Assembly: GCA_029260755.1 (NCBI GenBank) | Contig: JAJDCQ010000172.1 | Span: 1-37,360 of the forward strand | Length of the DNA stretch: 37,360 nucleotides | Reading direction: 5' to 3' | DNA from: Planctomycetota bacterium | GTDB lineage: Bacteria > Planctomycetota > J058 > JAJDCQ01 | Shown here: piece after piece, positions 30,290 to 37,360 of the stretch | How the letters are laid out: each line of letters opens with the position of its first letter | Numbering within the stretch: the stretch's first letter is position 1 | Notes under the pieces: model-generated | Seen by the model: the letters and a program-made list of their open reading frames with translations, nothing else | Database searches by the model: none | What the model was told of the DNA's origin: nothing | Translations under genes and position numbers: made by a program

Positions 30290-32074
30290 CTACTCGAAGA
30301 GGCGCGCGACCCGCCGCTCGATCTCGCCGAGGACGGCGCGGGCGACCTCGTGGGCCGCCTCCTCGTCGGCCACCCGCGCCGGGTCGGGCAGCGGCCAGCG
30401 GACGCGGGCGACGCCGGGGAGGGTCGGGCACGTCCGGTCCGCGTCGCTGCACAGGGTGACGGCGAGGTCGTAGGCGTCGGGGTCGAGGTCGGCGAGCATC
30501 TTCGGGCTCGCCGCCTCGGGGAGCGGCTTCCCCGCCTCCTGCAGGACGCGCCGGGCGATCGGGTTCACCGCGTCCGCCGGGACGGTGCCGGCGCTCGCGA
30601 CGGCGATCCCGTCGGGCGCGACCGCCCGGGCGAGCGTCTCGGCGATCTGGCTCCGGAACGAGTTCCCGGTGCAGAGAAAGACGACGCCGCGCTCCGGGCG
30701 GCGCGGCGGAGGCACCGCCGGCCCGCAGGCCGCCTGCGCGGCCGGGCCGACCGCGTCGGCGATGCCGGCCTCGGCGAGGCGCTTGAGGGCGAAGCCCATC
30801 TCGGCGGCCATCTCGTCCGCGACGTCGGCGGCGACGGCGCCGTCGGCGCGGTCCCGGTCGGGGAGCACGTCGAAGGTGTAGGTCTCGACCTCGAGATGCG
30901 CCGTCGGCCGCTTCCGCGCCGGGACCGCGACCATCCGACGGATCGCCTCGTCGAGCCAGCCGCGCGTCGTGCGCAGCCCGCCGGCGAGGGTGTCGAGGTG
31001 GAGCGGAACGTGGAAGTGCACCCGCCACGCCTTCGTCGCGAGCCAGCCCTCGCCGCCGGCGCCGGCGCCGGAGCCTTCCTCGTCGGCCGCGTCGGCGAGG
31101 ACGCTGCCGAGCTCCGCCCGGCGGAGGACGCGTCCGTCCTCGGTGCGGGCGCCGACCTGATGGAAGTAGCGCGGCTCGTCGAAGCGAGCGAGGGCGCGCC
31201 GACGCTCGGCGCCGCCCTCGCCGCCCGGGTCGCGGAGCTCGACCGCGTTGCTGAGCTGCGCCTTCACCACCCGCACGCCCGATCGGTGGAGACGACCGAG
31301 CGCCTCCTCCGGCGCCTCCCACTCGACCGCCTGATGGCAGGTGTCGAAGCAGACGCCGAGGAGGTCGTGGCAGATCGCGTCGGCGTCCGCCCCGCCGAGG
31401 CCGAGCTCGTAGGCGAGCCGGACGCGGGCGTCGGGGAAGATCAGGTCGCGGAAGAAGGCGACGACCTCGGCGGTCGTCTCGAGCATCGCGAGCGGCTCGG
31501 GCTCGAGCGCCAGGGCGATCGTCTTCCCGGTGCGGAGCCGGAGCTCGTGGAGCGCCTTGACCGCGTCGACGAGCCGCTCGGCCATCGTCCGACGCTCCGA
31601 CAGGGTCACCTCGAACCCCTTGAACGAGCACGGCATCGTCGAGATCGAGCCCTCGATGCCATCGGGGAGCAGCTCGGCGAGGAGCTCGGCGAGGCCAACC
31701 GTGTAGGCGAGGCGCTCGGGCTCGAGCCAGGTCGGACGGAAGACCGCCTCCTTGACCCGGTCGGCGTGGAAGCCGCCGTAGGGGAACCCGTTCAGGGTGT
31801 AGACGGCGAGGCCGTTGTCGGTCAGCGCCGCCTTGAGGCCATCGAGGCGCGCGTCGTCGAAGCCCTCGCCGCCCGGGGCGCGGAGCTCGGCGAGGGCGGC
31901 CGCGGGCACGTAGAGGCCGACCGCCATCGTCCGGTCCGGGACGACCGCGGCCCGGACGGCCGCGACCGGGCCGCGGAGCATCGCGATGATCTGCTCGAGC
32001 GTCTCGGCGGCGTGGACGTTGGTGCAGTAGCCGAGCGCGATCGTGCTCCCGGCGCCGGCGTCGAGGAAGGGCAC
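30290..32074 (-). CDS. EboE-like TIM-barrel protein fused to thioredoxin-type arsenate reductase
   Basis: A 594-residue fusion. Residues 1 to about 430 match EboE, the sugar-isomerase-like TIM-barrel protein of ebo clusters: GYCTNVHAAETLEQI, YTLNGFPYGGFHADRVKEAV, GIEGSISTMPCSFKGF, WRVHFHVPLHLDTLAGGLRT, HLEVETYTFDVLP. Ebo genes are linked to transport of specialised metabolites to the periplasm. From about 463 the sequence is a low-molecular-weight-phosphatase-like ArsC: VVFLCTGNSFRSQIAETLAR with P-loop Cys468 to Arg474, then LCSDADRTCPTLPG with Cys542 and Cys549. The three cysteines are spaced 74 and 7, close to the 72 and 7 of the thioredoxin-coupled enzyme (Cys10/82/89 in Staphylococcus), so arsenate reduction is plausible. 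There is no stop or frame change in the linker. The GTG start has GAGGG nine bases upstream and lies five bases after lpxA. It is convergent with the kinase gene, 28 bases apart. Confidence 0.85.
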   Translation of the reverse strand: MPFLDAGAGSTIALGYCTNVHAAETLEQIIAMLRGPVAAVRAAVVPDRTMAVGLYVPAAALAELRAPGGEGFDDARLDGLKAALTDNGLAVYTLNGFPYGGFHADRVKEAVFRPTWLEPERLAYTVGLAELLAELLPDGIEGSISTMPCSFKGFEVTLSERRTMAERLVDAVKALHELRLRTGKTIALALEPEPLAMLETTAEVVAFFRDLIFPDARVRLAYELGLGGADADAICHDLLGVCFDTCHQAVEWEAPEEALGRLHRSGVRVVKAQLSNAVELRDPGGEGGAERRRALARFDEPRYFHQVGARTEDGRVLRRAELGSVLADAADEEGSGAGAGGEGWLATKAWRVHFHVPLHLDTLAGGLRTTRGWLDEAIRRMVAVPARKRPTAHLEVETYTFDVLPDRDRADGAVAADVADEMAAEMGFALKRLAEAGIADAVGPAAQAACGPAVPPPRRPERGVVFLCTGNSFRSQIAETLARAVAPDGIAVASAGTVPADAVNPIARRVLQEAGKPLPEAASPKMLADLDPDAYDLAVTLCSDADRTCPTLPGVARVRWPLPDPARVADEEAAHEVARAVLGEIERRVARLFE

Positions 32075-32079
32075 GCGGA

Positions 32080-32958
32080 TCAGCCCTCGTCGCTCTCGGC
32101 GACGTCGCTCTCGGGAGCGATCCCCTCGATCGCCGCCGTCGCGCCGATCCCGCTGCGCTTGCGGTGCGCGATCCGATCCTCGCCGTAGGCGATCACGCCG
32201 CGCTTGCTGTCGCGGACGAAGGCGGCGAGCTCGGCCACCTCGGGGGAGTCGAAGTCGCGCTCGAGCGCCTCGATCGCCTCGGGCACGCTCAGCCCGGAGC
32301 GGAAGAGCACCTTGAAGGCGCGCTTCACGGCGGCGCGCGCGTCGGGGCTGAAGCCGTTCCGACGGAGCCCGACGAGGTTCACGCCCTGGGCGACGACGGG
32401 GCGGCCGCCGCACATCACGAACGGCGGGATGTCGCGGTTCGCCGCGCTGAGCGCGCTCACGATCGCGAGCCGCCCGACGCGGGTGAACTGGTGGAGGCCG
32501 ACCATGCCGGAGAGGATCGCCCCGTCGCCGACCTCGCAGTGGCCGGTCAGGCTCGCGTTGTTGACGAGGGTGACCCGGTCGCCGACGACGACGTTGTGGG
32601 CGACGTGGGAGTACGCCATCAGGAAGCACTCGTCGCCGATGACGGTCTCGCTCCCCTCCTGCGTCCCGCGGTGGATCGTGACGTACTCGCGGATCCGGTT
32701 GCGCGACCCGATCCGGGTGAACGAGGGCCACGGCTCCCAGGAGACATCCTGCGGCTCGTGGCCGACGACGGCGCCGGGGTAGATCCGGTTCTCGTCGCCG
32801 AGGCTCGTCCCGGTGGCGAGCTGCGCCCGCGCCATCACGACGTTGCCGGAGCCGAGCTTGCAGCCCGACTCGATGATGGCGAACGGACCGATCTCGTTGC
32901 CGTCGCCGAGCTCGACGTCGTCGGCGACCACGGCGGTTCGGTGGACGGTGTTGCCCAC
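32080..32958 (-). CDS. lpxA: acyl-ACP--UDP-N-acetylglucosamine O-acyltransferase
   Basis: A 292-residue left-handed beta-helix acyltransferase, the first step of lipid A synthesis, acting in the cytoplasm on UDP-GlcNAc and a hydroxyacyl-ACP. Hexapeptide-repeat sequence runs from the N-terminus (VHRTAVVADDVELGDGNEIG). LpxA-specific parts include GHEPQDVSWE, RIREYVTIHRGT (88-99) and MAYSHVAHN with His121 as catalytic base. They are followed by NNASLTGHCEVGDGAILSG and GLHQFTRVG. The C-terminal helical domain (about 195-292) is slightly longer than usual and ends in an acidic tail. The start is GTG at 32958 because of GGGAGG four bases upstream; an upstream in-frame extension is not homologous to LpxA. 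The presence of lpxA implies an outer membrane with LPS-like lipid. It is followed by the EboE-ArsC gene, five bases away. Confidence 0.93.
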   Translation of the reverse strand: MGNTVHRTAVVADDVELGDGNEIGPFAIIESGCKLGSGNVVMARAQLATGTSLGDENRIYPGAVVGHEPQDVSWEPWPSFTRIGSRNRIREYVTIHRGTQEGSETVIGDECFLMAYSHVAHNVVVGDRVTLVNNASLTGHCEVGDGAILSGMVGLHQFTRVGRLAIVSALSAANRDIPPFVMCGGRPVVAQGVNLVGLRRNGFSPDARAAVKRAFKVLFRSGLSVPEAIEALERDFDSPEVAELAAFVRDSKRGVIAYGEDRIAHRKRSGIGATAAIEGIAPESDVAESDEG

Positions 32959-32962
32959 GGGG

Positions 32963-32968
32963 CCTCCC
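32963..32968 (-). promoter_or_regulatory. ribosome binding site GGGAGG fixing the lpxA GTG start
   Basis: GGGAGG stands four bases before GTG at 32958. It favours the 292-residue protein over an N-terminally extended one. Confidence 0.6.
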
Positions 32969-32994
32969 AGGGGTCTCCCACGATGAGAGGGGGC

Positions 32995-33050
32995 CGCGGC
33001 GCGCGCGCGCCGCGACCCGGACGAGGGTACCGAGGCGCCCCGGAGGGCGC
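32995..33050 (-). terminator. two hairpins after the second sigma-factor gene
   Basis: About ten bases after the stop at 33062 a six-base stem GCGCCC/GGGCGC with a TCCG loop lies at 33035-33050. A perfect 20-base palindrome with alternating CG core lies at 32995-33014. Together they may end the sigma-factor transcript before lpxA. No T-run. Confidence 0.45.
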
Positions 33051-33061
33051 AAGGAGATCGG

Positions 33062-35464
33062 TCAGTCGCCCTCGTCGCCCGCGGCGTCGTCGTCCGCGTC
33101 ACCGTCGCCCTTCGGCTCGGGCTCCTCGCCGATGCGCAGGTTCACCTCCGCCCGCGCGCCGCGCTCGAGGACGACCTCCTTCCACGGGCCGCCCTTCCAC
33201 ATGTTGTCGGCGATCCGGACCCGGTAGCGGCCGGCGGGGAGCCCCTTCGCCGCGATCGTCCCGGCGTCGTCGGTGGTGCCCATCTCCTGGCGCTGCTTGC
33301 CGCCCCACCAGACGACGGTGATCCCGTTGACCGCGATCTTCGGCGAGTCGGAGATCATCGACCCGTTCCACTGGCTCCGGACGTAGTCGGTGGTGTGCTC
33401 GTCGATCCGGACGAGCTTGCCCGTCATGAGGTCGATCGAGTCGATGTCGCGGATGTCCATCCCCACGCCGAGGGTGACCCCCGTCGCCTTCGCCGGCGCG
33501 CCGTTCTCGTCGACCACCCGGATCGCGATCTCGCCGGCGAGCTGGAGCCCGACGTTCTCCCGGCGCTCGCCCGGGAACGCGGGGATCGCCACGGTGCGGC
33601 GGCAGAAGCCGGGCGCCGTCACCAGCAGGGTCGCGTCCGCCTCCTCGTCGAGCCAGAGCTCGTAGGCGCCGCCCGGACCCGATGTCGCCGACTGGCGGCC
33701 GGCCGAGAGCCGGGCGCCGGCGATCGGGTCGCCGGTGTCGTGGTCGGTCACCTTGCCGAAGAGACGGATCGTCGGCGGCTCGAGGTGGAAGGTCAGCTCG
33801 ACCGTCTCGCCGGGCGCGACGGTGCGGACGAGGCGTTGCCGGGCGTAGCCGGGCGCGGAGACGGTGAGGTGGACCTCGCCGGTGACCGACAGTGTCCGGA
33901 AGCGGCCGTTCGGCTTCGGGCGGGCCGAGCCCTTGACGCTGGTGCGATGTCCAGGGACGTCGAACGAGACGTCGACCGTCTTCATGGCGTCGCGGGGCAC
34001 GCCGGTGATCCGCCCGATGATCTTCGCCATCCTCGGCATCACGATCGTGATCGGCTCGTCCTCCTTCGGCACGAACGCCTCGCCGAGCGGCGGCCCGAAC
34101 CAGATCTCACGCGGGAGGAAGCGAGCCGGCTCGACGTACTTCATCGGGTTGCCCTGCCGGTCCCACTGCGGCGGGGACTGGTAGTGGTGAAGCGCGTCGT
34201 AGTAGGCGTTCGTGTCGCTCCGGACGTCGAACCCGTAGGTCTGGCCGGTGACGAGGGTGATCGTCGCGCGCCCGGTCGCGTCGGTCTTGCCCTCGGCGAT
34301 CGTCAGGTTCTTCTGCGGGATGATCAGCGTGATCGGGTTTCCATCCTCGCCGATCTGGATGGGGTGGGCGTAGATCTCGACGTTGGCCGGGTAGGCCTCG
34401 CCGAGGTCGTCGACGACGTGGATCGCGATCGGGGTCGGTCGCCGGACGGGAGCCTCCTCGGGCGTCTTGGGATCGCCGACGGCGAGCGCCGTTCCGCCGC
34501 CGTCCTCGCTCGGGCCGTCGTCGTCCGCGCCTTCGGCGCCCGCGTCGGCGGACTCGTCGTCGGTCGAGCCCGCCGCGCCGGTCGCGGCAGCGGCGTCGCC
34601 GGTCTCGCCCGACCCGCCCGCGAGCGCGCCCGGCGAGCCGCCGGCCACCGACGGCGGCGGCGGGGTGCGACCCCAGCCGAGGAGGCCGACGACGATGGCG
34701 ACCATCAGCAGCGCGACCGCGATGGCCGCGGCGGCCGCGGGCAGGCTGCCGCGACGCGCGGTTGCGAGGAGCGGTCCGGCCTCGGGAACGGGCGGAGCCG
34801 CGCCGGGCTCGGGCGCGCCGTCGCGGAGCGCTTCGCTGAGCTTCGCCATGGGCGCCGCCGCGAGCCCGGCGAACCCGGCCTTCCCGAGGCGCTCCCGGAG
34901 CTGCTCCATCCCGCGACGAATACGGCTCGCCGCGGTGCCGGTGGGGCAGTCGAGCGTCGCCGCGATCTCGCGGTGGGTGAGCCCCTCCCAGTAGTGGAGG
35001 ACGATCGGGACGCGCACCTCGTCGGGGAGGGTGTGCACGAGCTCGGCGAGCTCGCGCGAGGCGAGCCGACCGCCGGGCGCGGTCCGGTCGACGTCGGGGC
35101 GCCGCTCCGCCGCGCGGTCCTCGTGATGGGTGCGCCGCTTCCGGCTGCGGATCGCGGTGCGAGCCCGGTGGACGACGAACGCGCGGAACCAGGGCGCGAA
35201 CGCCCGCGACGCATCGAAGCGGGCGGCGCCGCCGCGGGCGAGGTCGATGAACGCCTGCTGGCAGACGTCCTCGGCCGTCGCCGGGTCGCCGACGATCCGA
35301 CGGGCGATCCGGAACGAGTCGGCCCAGTGGCGCGAGAGCAGCTCCTCGAACGCGGCCTCGCTCCCGGTCGCGGCGTACGCGCGGACGAGCTCGGCGTCGT
35401 CGGTCGGGGCGGTCACCGGTCGGCGGCTCCTGACGGGGCGGGGGCGGCGGGCAGCAATCTTCAT
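33062..35464 (-). CDS. ECF sigma factor fused to membrane segment and carboxypeptidase-regulatory-like domains
   Basis: An 800-residue fusion. A basic N-terminus leads to sigma region 2 at about 23-95 (AELVRAYAATGSEAAFEELL, AEDVCQQAFIDLA, FAPWFRAFVVHRARTAIRSR). Region 4 is at about 139-195, with LTHREIAATLDCPTGTAASR as helix-turn-helix. A membrane helix follows at 243-264, then an Ala/Gly/Asp/Glu-rich linker (265-350). The C-terminal 450 residues are beta-rich and repeat a motif typical of carboxypeptidase-regulatory-like or Ig-like modules: GKTDATGRATITLVTGQTYG, FGKVTDHDTGDPIAGARLSA and DDAGTIAAKGLPAGRYRVRI. The tail is acidic. Such modules are usually extracytoplasmic and bind carbohydrate or protein. 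The architecture parallels the sigma factor at 16269-17732 and suggests transcription control by a built-in membrane sensor (inference). The ATG at 35464 has GAGGAGG nine bases upstream. Confidence 0.88.
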   Translation of the reverse strand: MKIAARRPRPVRSRRPVTAPTDDAELVRAYAATGSEAAFEELLSRHWADSFRIARRIVGDPATAEDVCQQAFIDLARGGAARFDASRAFAPWFRAFVVHRARTAIRSRKRRTHHEDRAAERRPDVDRTAPGGRLASRELAELVHTLPDEVRVPIVLHYWEGLTHREIAATLDCPTGTAASRIRRGMEQLRERLGKAGFAGLAAAPMAKLSEALRDGAPEPGAAPPVPEAGPLLATARRGSLPAAAAAIAVALLMVAIVVGLLGWGRTPPPPSVAGGSPGALAGGSGETGDAAAATGAAGSTDDESADAGAEGADDDGPSEDGGGTALAVGDPKTPEEAPVRRPTPIAIHVVDDLGEAYPANVEIYAHPIQIGEDGNPITLIIPQKNLTIAEGKTDATGRATITLVTGQTYGFDVRSDTNAYYDALHHYQSPPQWDRQGNPMKYVEPARFLPREIWFGPPLGEAFVPKEDEPITIVMPRMAKIIGRITGVPRDAMKTVDVSFDVPGHRTSVKGSARPKPNGRFRTLSVTGEVHLTVSAPGYARQRLVRTVAPGETVELTFHLEPPTIRLFGKVTDHDTGDPIAGARLSAGRQSATSGPGGAYELWLDEEADATLLVTAPGFCRRTVAIPAFPGERRENVGLQLAGEIAIRVVDENGAPAKATGVTLGVGMDIRDIDSIDLMTGKLVRIDEHTTDYVRSQWNGSMISDSPKIAVNGITVVWWGGKQRQEMGTTDDAGTIAAKGLPAGRYRVRIADNMWKGGPWKEVVLERGARAEVNLRIGEEPEPKGDGDADDDAAGDEGD

Positions 35465-35473
35465 CGGTTCGAT

Positions 35474-35480
35474 CCTCCTC
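35474..35480 (-). promoter_or_regulatory. ribosome binding site GAGGAGG deciding the start at 35464
   Basis: GAGGAGG nine bases before the ATG at 35464 is one of the strongest such sites in the window. It rules out the open frame that extends upstream to 35752, which would overlap the DUF4476 gene. Confidence 0.7.
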
Positions 35481-35549
35481 GGGGGCGCCGTTTCGTTCGG
35501 TCGCCCGTCGAAGAGGATCAGCCGCTGCCCCGCCCCTGCATCACGGGAA

Positions 35550-35564
35550 TCGAGAAACTCTCGA
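35550..35564 (-). terminator. small hairpin after the DUF4476 gene
   Basis: TCGAGA and TCTCGA flank a three-base loop five bases after the TAG of the DUF4476 gene, in an AT-richer patch (GATT on one side, TTCC on the other). The stem is short and there is no clear U-run, so terminator function is only possible. Confidence 0.35.
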
Positions 35565-35568
35565 AATC

Positions 35569-36219
35569 CTAGAGCCCGAGCTTCTTGCGAATCTCGTCCT
35601 TGCTCGTCTTGAAGGTGAGGACGTCGTAGACGCGGTGGAAGTTCACCTTGTCGACGACGCGCGGGTAGAGGGCCACCGCCGCCGCGACCTGCGCGTCGGA
35701 CTGGCTCCCGACCGCCTTCACGAGCTCGGCCGCCTGCTCGGAGGTGAACCACCCGTGGCGGACGGTCTCGACGACGAGCTGCGCCTTGTCGTCGGAGAAC
35801 GTCTCCTTCTCGACGGCCTTCTTGAAGGCCGCGAACTCGTCCTTCGCCATGGCCGCGGGCGGAGCGGCGGGCGCCGGCGGCGTGTCCCCGGTCCGACGCG
35901 CCGGACCCGGCCGGGCCGCGCTCGGGGCGCCGGCGAGCGGCGCCTTCTCGAGCTCGCGGCGGACGCCCCGGATCGTCGTCCGGACATCGCGGAGGGTCTC
36001 ATCGAGGCGGGTCCGCGCGTTCGCGTCGGACTTGAGGCGATCGAGGAGGTGCGCCACCTCGTCGAGGTCGTCGAAGACGCGGTCGACCCGGCGGAGCATC
36101 GCCGTGCGCTCGACGACGACGCGGGCCTCGGCCTCGGGGCCGTCGTCGGCCCGGACGGCGAGGGCGCCGAGGAGCAGGAGGACGGCGGCGAGCGACGCAA
36201 TGATGGGAACGTTCTTCAT
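35569..36219 (-). CDS. exported DUF4476-domain protein
   Basis: A 216-residue protein with a signal peptide (1-24, ending AVRA). A helical, coiled-coil-like stretch follows (about 30-95, with DRVFDDLDEVAHLLDRLKSD). After a Pro/Ala-rich linker, residues 125-213 match DUF4476: DEFAAFKKAVEKETFSDDKA, a GWFTSEQAAELVKAVGSQSD stretch, ALYPRVVDKVNFHRVYDVLT and FKTSKDEIRKKL. The function of this domain is unknown; it is common in exported proteins of Bacteroidetes and Planctomycetota. AGGAG eight bases before the ATG supports the start. It lies between the PH-domain gene and the sigma-factor gene on the same strand, 104 bases upstream of the latter, so it may or may not share a transcript with it. Confidence 0.82.
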   Translation of the reverse strand: MKNVPIIASLAAVLLLLGALAVRADDGPEAEARVVVERTAMLRRVDRVFDDLDEVAHLLDRLKSDANARTRLDETLRDVRTTIRGVRRELEKAPLAGAPSAARPGPARRTGDTPPAPAAPPAAMAKDEFAAFKKAVEKETFSDDKAQLVVETVRHGWFTSEQAAELVKAVGSQSDAQVAAAVALYPRVVDKVNFHRVYDVLTFKTSKDEIRKKLGL

Positions 36220-36370
36220 CGGGGACTCTCCTGGCAAGGTTCGATGGTGTTCGGGTTCGGGATCGGGATCGAGGGAGCCGGCCCGCGCCGGAGGCGGACC
36301 GATTCCGCCAGGTCTACGCCGCTCGAGGACCACCGCATCACGGCGCGTCGGAAAAGGAGAACGAACGACG

Positions 36371-37057
36371 CTACTCGACGTCGATCTCGCGGACGCCGCG
36401 GCGCCGCCGCTGCTCGTGGCTCTGCTTCCGGATCGTCTCGCGGACCTCGTCGGGGCTGGCGATGCAGCACATCTCGACGACGGGGGTGGTCGCGTCGGTC
36501 GTCTGGAGGATGACGTCGCCGATGCCGACGAGGCGCGAGATGAACGACTGGTGGAGCTCGCTGTCCTTCACCCGGAAGAGCTCGACCTCGTCGATGTGCT
36601 TGCTCAGCAGGCCGCGGGTGATCGTCAGGCGCTCGCTCGAGACCTGGTAGCGCACGGCGCCGACGAGGACGTACTGGACCGCGCAGACGAGCCCGACGAT
36701 CGGCAGCAGGATCAGCAGCGGCCAGAAGAAGAAGCCCACGACGACGATGACGAACGCGACGAACGCGCAGACCGCGTAGGTCTTGAACGCGATCCACTGA
36801 GACGGCGTCGCCGCCCAGAGGTCGCCCTCGGTGACGGGCTGAGCGTCGATGAGGCGGTCGGGCTCGCCGCCCGATCGCGGGGCCGCGCCGCCGGCCCGAC
36901 CGCCGGCCTCCTCCTCGTCTCGATCGACGACGCTCGTGACGATCACGCCGCGGAGCTCCGCCTTCACCTTGGCGTTGGCGGCGGTGTCGGCATCGATGAC
37001 GAGCGTCGTGTCCTTCTCGGACGCCCGCTCGACGCCTCGAACGATGAATTCGGCCAT
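36371..37057 (-). CDS. membrane protein with bacterial PH (DUF304/YdbS-like) domain
   Basis: A 228-residue protein. Residues 1-45 (FIVRGVERASEKDTTLVIDA, then AELRGVIVTSVVD) resemble the short N-terminal module often found in front of membrane proteins, in which residue substitutions are predicted to bring about oligomer contacts; its role is unknown. A Gly/Arg-rich linker leads to two membrane helices at about 91-111 and 113-135. After these follow YQVSSERLTITRGLLSKHIDEVELFRV in two parts (from about 137) and LQTTDATTPVVEM, the pattern of the bacterial PH domain DUF304 as in YdbS/YdbT. Such proteins stay in the inner membrane. GAGG six bases before the ATG supports the start; the longer frame to 37105 does not. 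Function unknown. Confidence 0.8.
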   Translation of the reverse strand: MAEFIVRGVERASEKDTTLVIDADTAANAKVKAELRGVIVTSVVDRDEEEAGGRAGGAAPRSGGEPDRLIDAQPVTEGDLWAATPSQWIAFKTYAVCAFVAFVIVVVGFFFWPLLILLPIVGLVCAVQYVLVGAVRYQVSSERLTITRGLLSKHIDEVELFRVKDSELHQSFISRLVGIGDVILQTTDATTPVVEMCCIASPDEVRETIRKQSHEQRRRRGVREIDVE

Positions 37058-37133
37058 GGCTCTCCTCGGGCGCGAAATGATACTAGGCGAGGCGGCGGGG
37101 CGCATCTCTCAAGACGCCGGTCGACGGGAACCC

Positions 37134-37286
37134 TCACGCCCCCTCGAGTTCGGGCTCCGGGAGGTCGAACAGACGGACCGCCCCGTTCCGCGATCCGGCG
37201 AGCGCCTGCCGTCCGTCGGGAGACACGGCGACCGCGAGCATGATCGCGTGACCGTCGTGGGGGCCCAGCGCGCGCCCCGGGGCGGC
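37134..37286 (-). pseudogene. C-terminal WD40-repeat fragment behind an in-frame stop
   Basis: The last 50 codons of a minus-strand frame give HDGHAIMLAVAVSPDGRQAL followed by AGSRNGAVRLFDLPEPELEGA and a stop, a clear single WD40 repeat of the GH...SPDG...DG.VRLFD type. Reading upstream, an in-frame TAG at 37287-37289 cuts it off. Beyond the TAG the same frame is open to the window edge but Pro/Ala/Gly-rich and not WD40-like. One repeat cannot fold alone, so this is either the decayed end of a WD40 gene, or a sequence or assembly error at the edge. An ATG exists within the repeat, but it would leave about 30 residues. Confidence 0.5.
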
Positions 37287-37360
37287 CTAGACGGAGCGCC
37301 CCAGCGGGTGCGAGCGGCCCGCCCCGACCAGGGGACCAGCGGGCGGGGCCGCCGCGGCGT

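Noticed and set aside
30290..32958. A complete ebo cluster or a complete ars operon
   Set aside because: Only the EboE-like and ArsC parts are present; no other ebo gene, ArsR regulator or arsenite pump was found.
32959..33102. N-terminal extension of lpxA to 33102
   Set aside because: The extra residues are low-complexity and run over the terminator hairpins; the GTG at 32958 has a strong ribosome site and starts the beta-helix sequence.
35465..35752. N-terminal extension of the second sigma-factor gene to 35752
   Set aside because: It would overlap the DUF4476 gene, and the ATG at 35464 has a GAGGAGG site at the normal distance.

Overview
The window is very G+C-rich (about 70% by eye) and gene-dense, with Shine-Dalgarno-led ATG, GTG and TTG starts. 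Several traits point to a Gram-negative, probably Planctomycetota, chromosome: an lpxA gene, an ExbB/ExbD block with two kinds of ExbD, exported TPR and HEAT proteins, ECF sigma factors carrying membrane-anchored C-terminal extensions, and Ser/Thr kinases fused to formylglycine-generating-enzyme-like (FGE/SUMF1) domains. The phylum call is an inference from gene content, and Myxococcota is the main alternative. I saw no phage, CRISPR array, insertion sequence or integrase.

Layout. Positions 1-591 (-) hold the 5' part of a helical-repeat gene that runs off the left edge. Divergent from it, 716-2140 (+) is a ceramidase-like exported protein. A tRNA-Leu(CAG) lies at 2199-2281 (-). From 10009 down to 2530 (-) runs a seven-gene block: large exported TPR protein, smaller exported TPR protein, ExbB/TolQ-type proton channel, then two successive ExbD pairs. 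Its leader contains three exactly abutting stem-loops (10132-10209) just downstream of a weak promoter candidate, and three of the gaps between its genes contain a perfect hairpin. A 1209-residue GlmS-like amidotransferase/isomerase (10395-14024, -) begins with a TTG codon next to a perfect TATAAT box.

The + strand from 14120 to 30261 looks like a regulatory and signalling region: an exported HEAT-repeat protein, an ECF sigma factor fused to a membrane segment and a pseudopilin-like C-terminus, a transmembrane Ser/Thr kinase, and two paralogous giant proteins of 1575 and 1553 residues. Each giant protein joins an N-terminal HEPN-like domain, an apparently active kinase, a membrane segment and FGE-like domains. 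Their reading frames overlap at ATGA.

The - strand from 37360 to 30290 carries a broken WD40 fragment at the edge, a membrane PH-domain protein, a DUF4476 protein, a second ECF sigma factor fused to a membrane segment and carboxypeptidase-regulatory-like domains, lpxA, and an unusual fusion of an EboE-type TIM-barrel protein to a thioredoxin-type arsenate reductase.

The most notable items are the paired HEPN-kinase-FGE receptors, the EboE-ArsC fusion, the two sigma factors that seem to carry their own membrane sensor, the enlarged GlmS-like enzyme and the triple-hairpin leader. All functional statements come from motif reading; no database search was possible.
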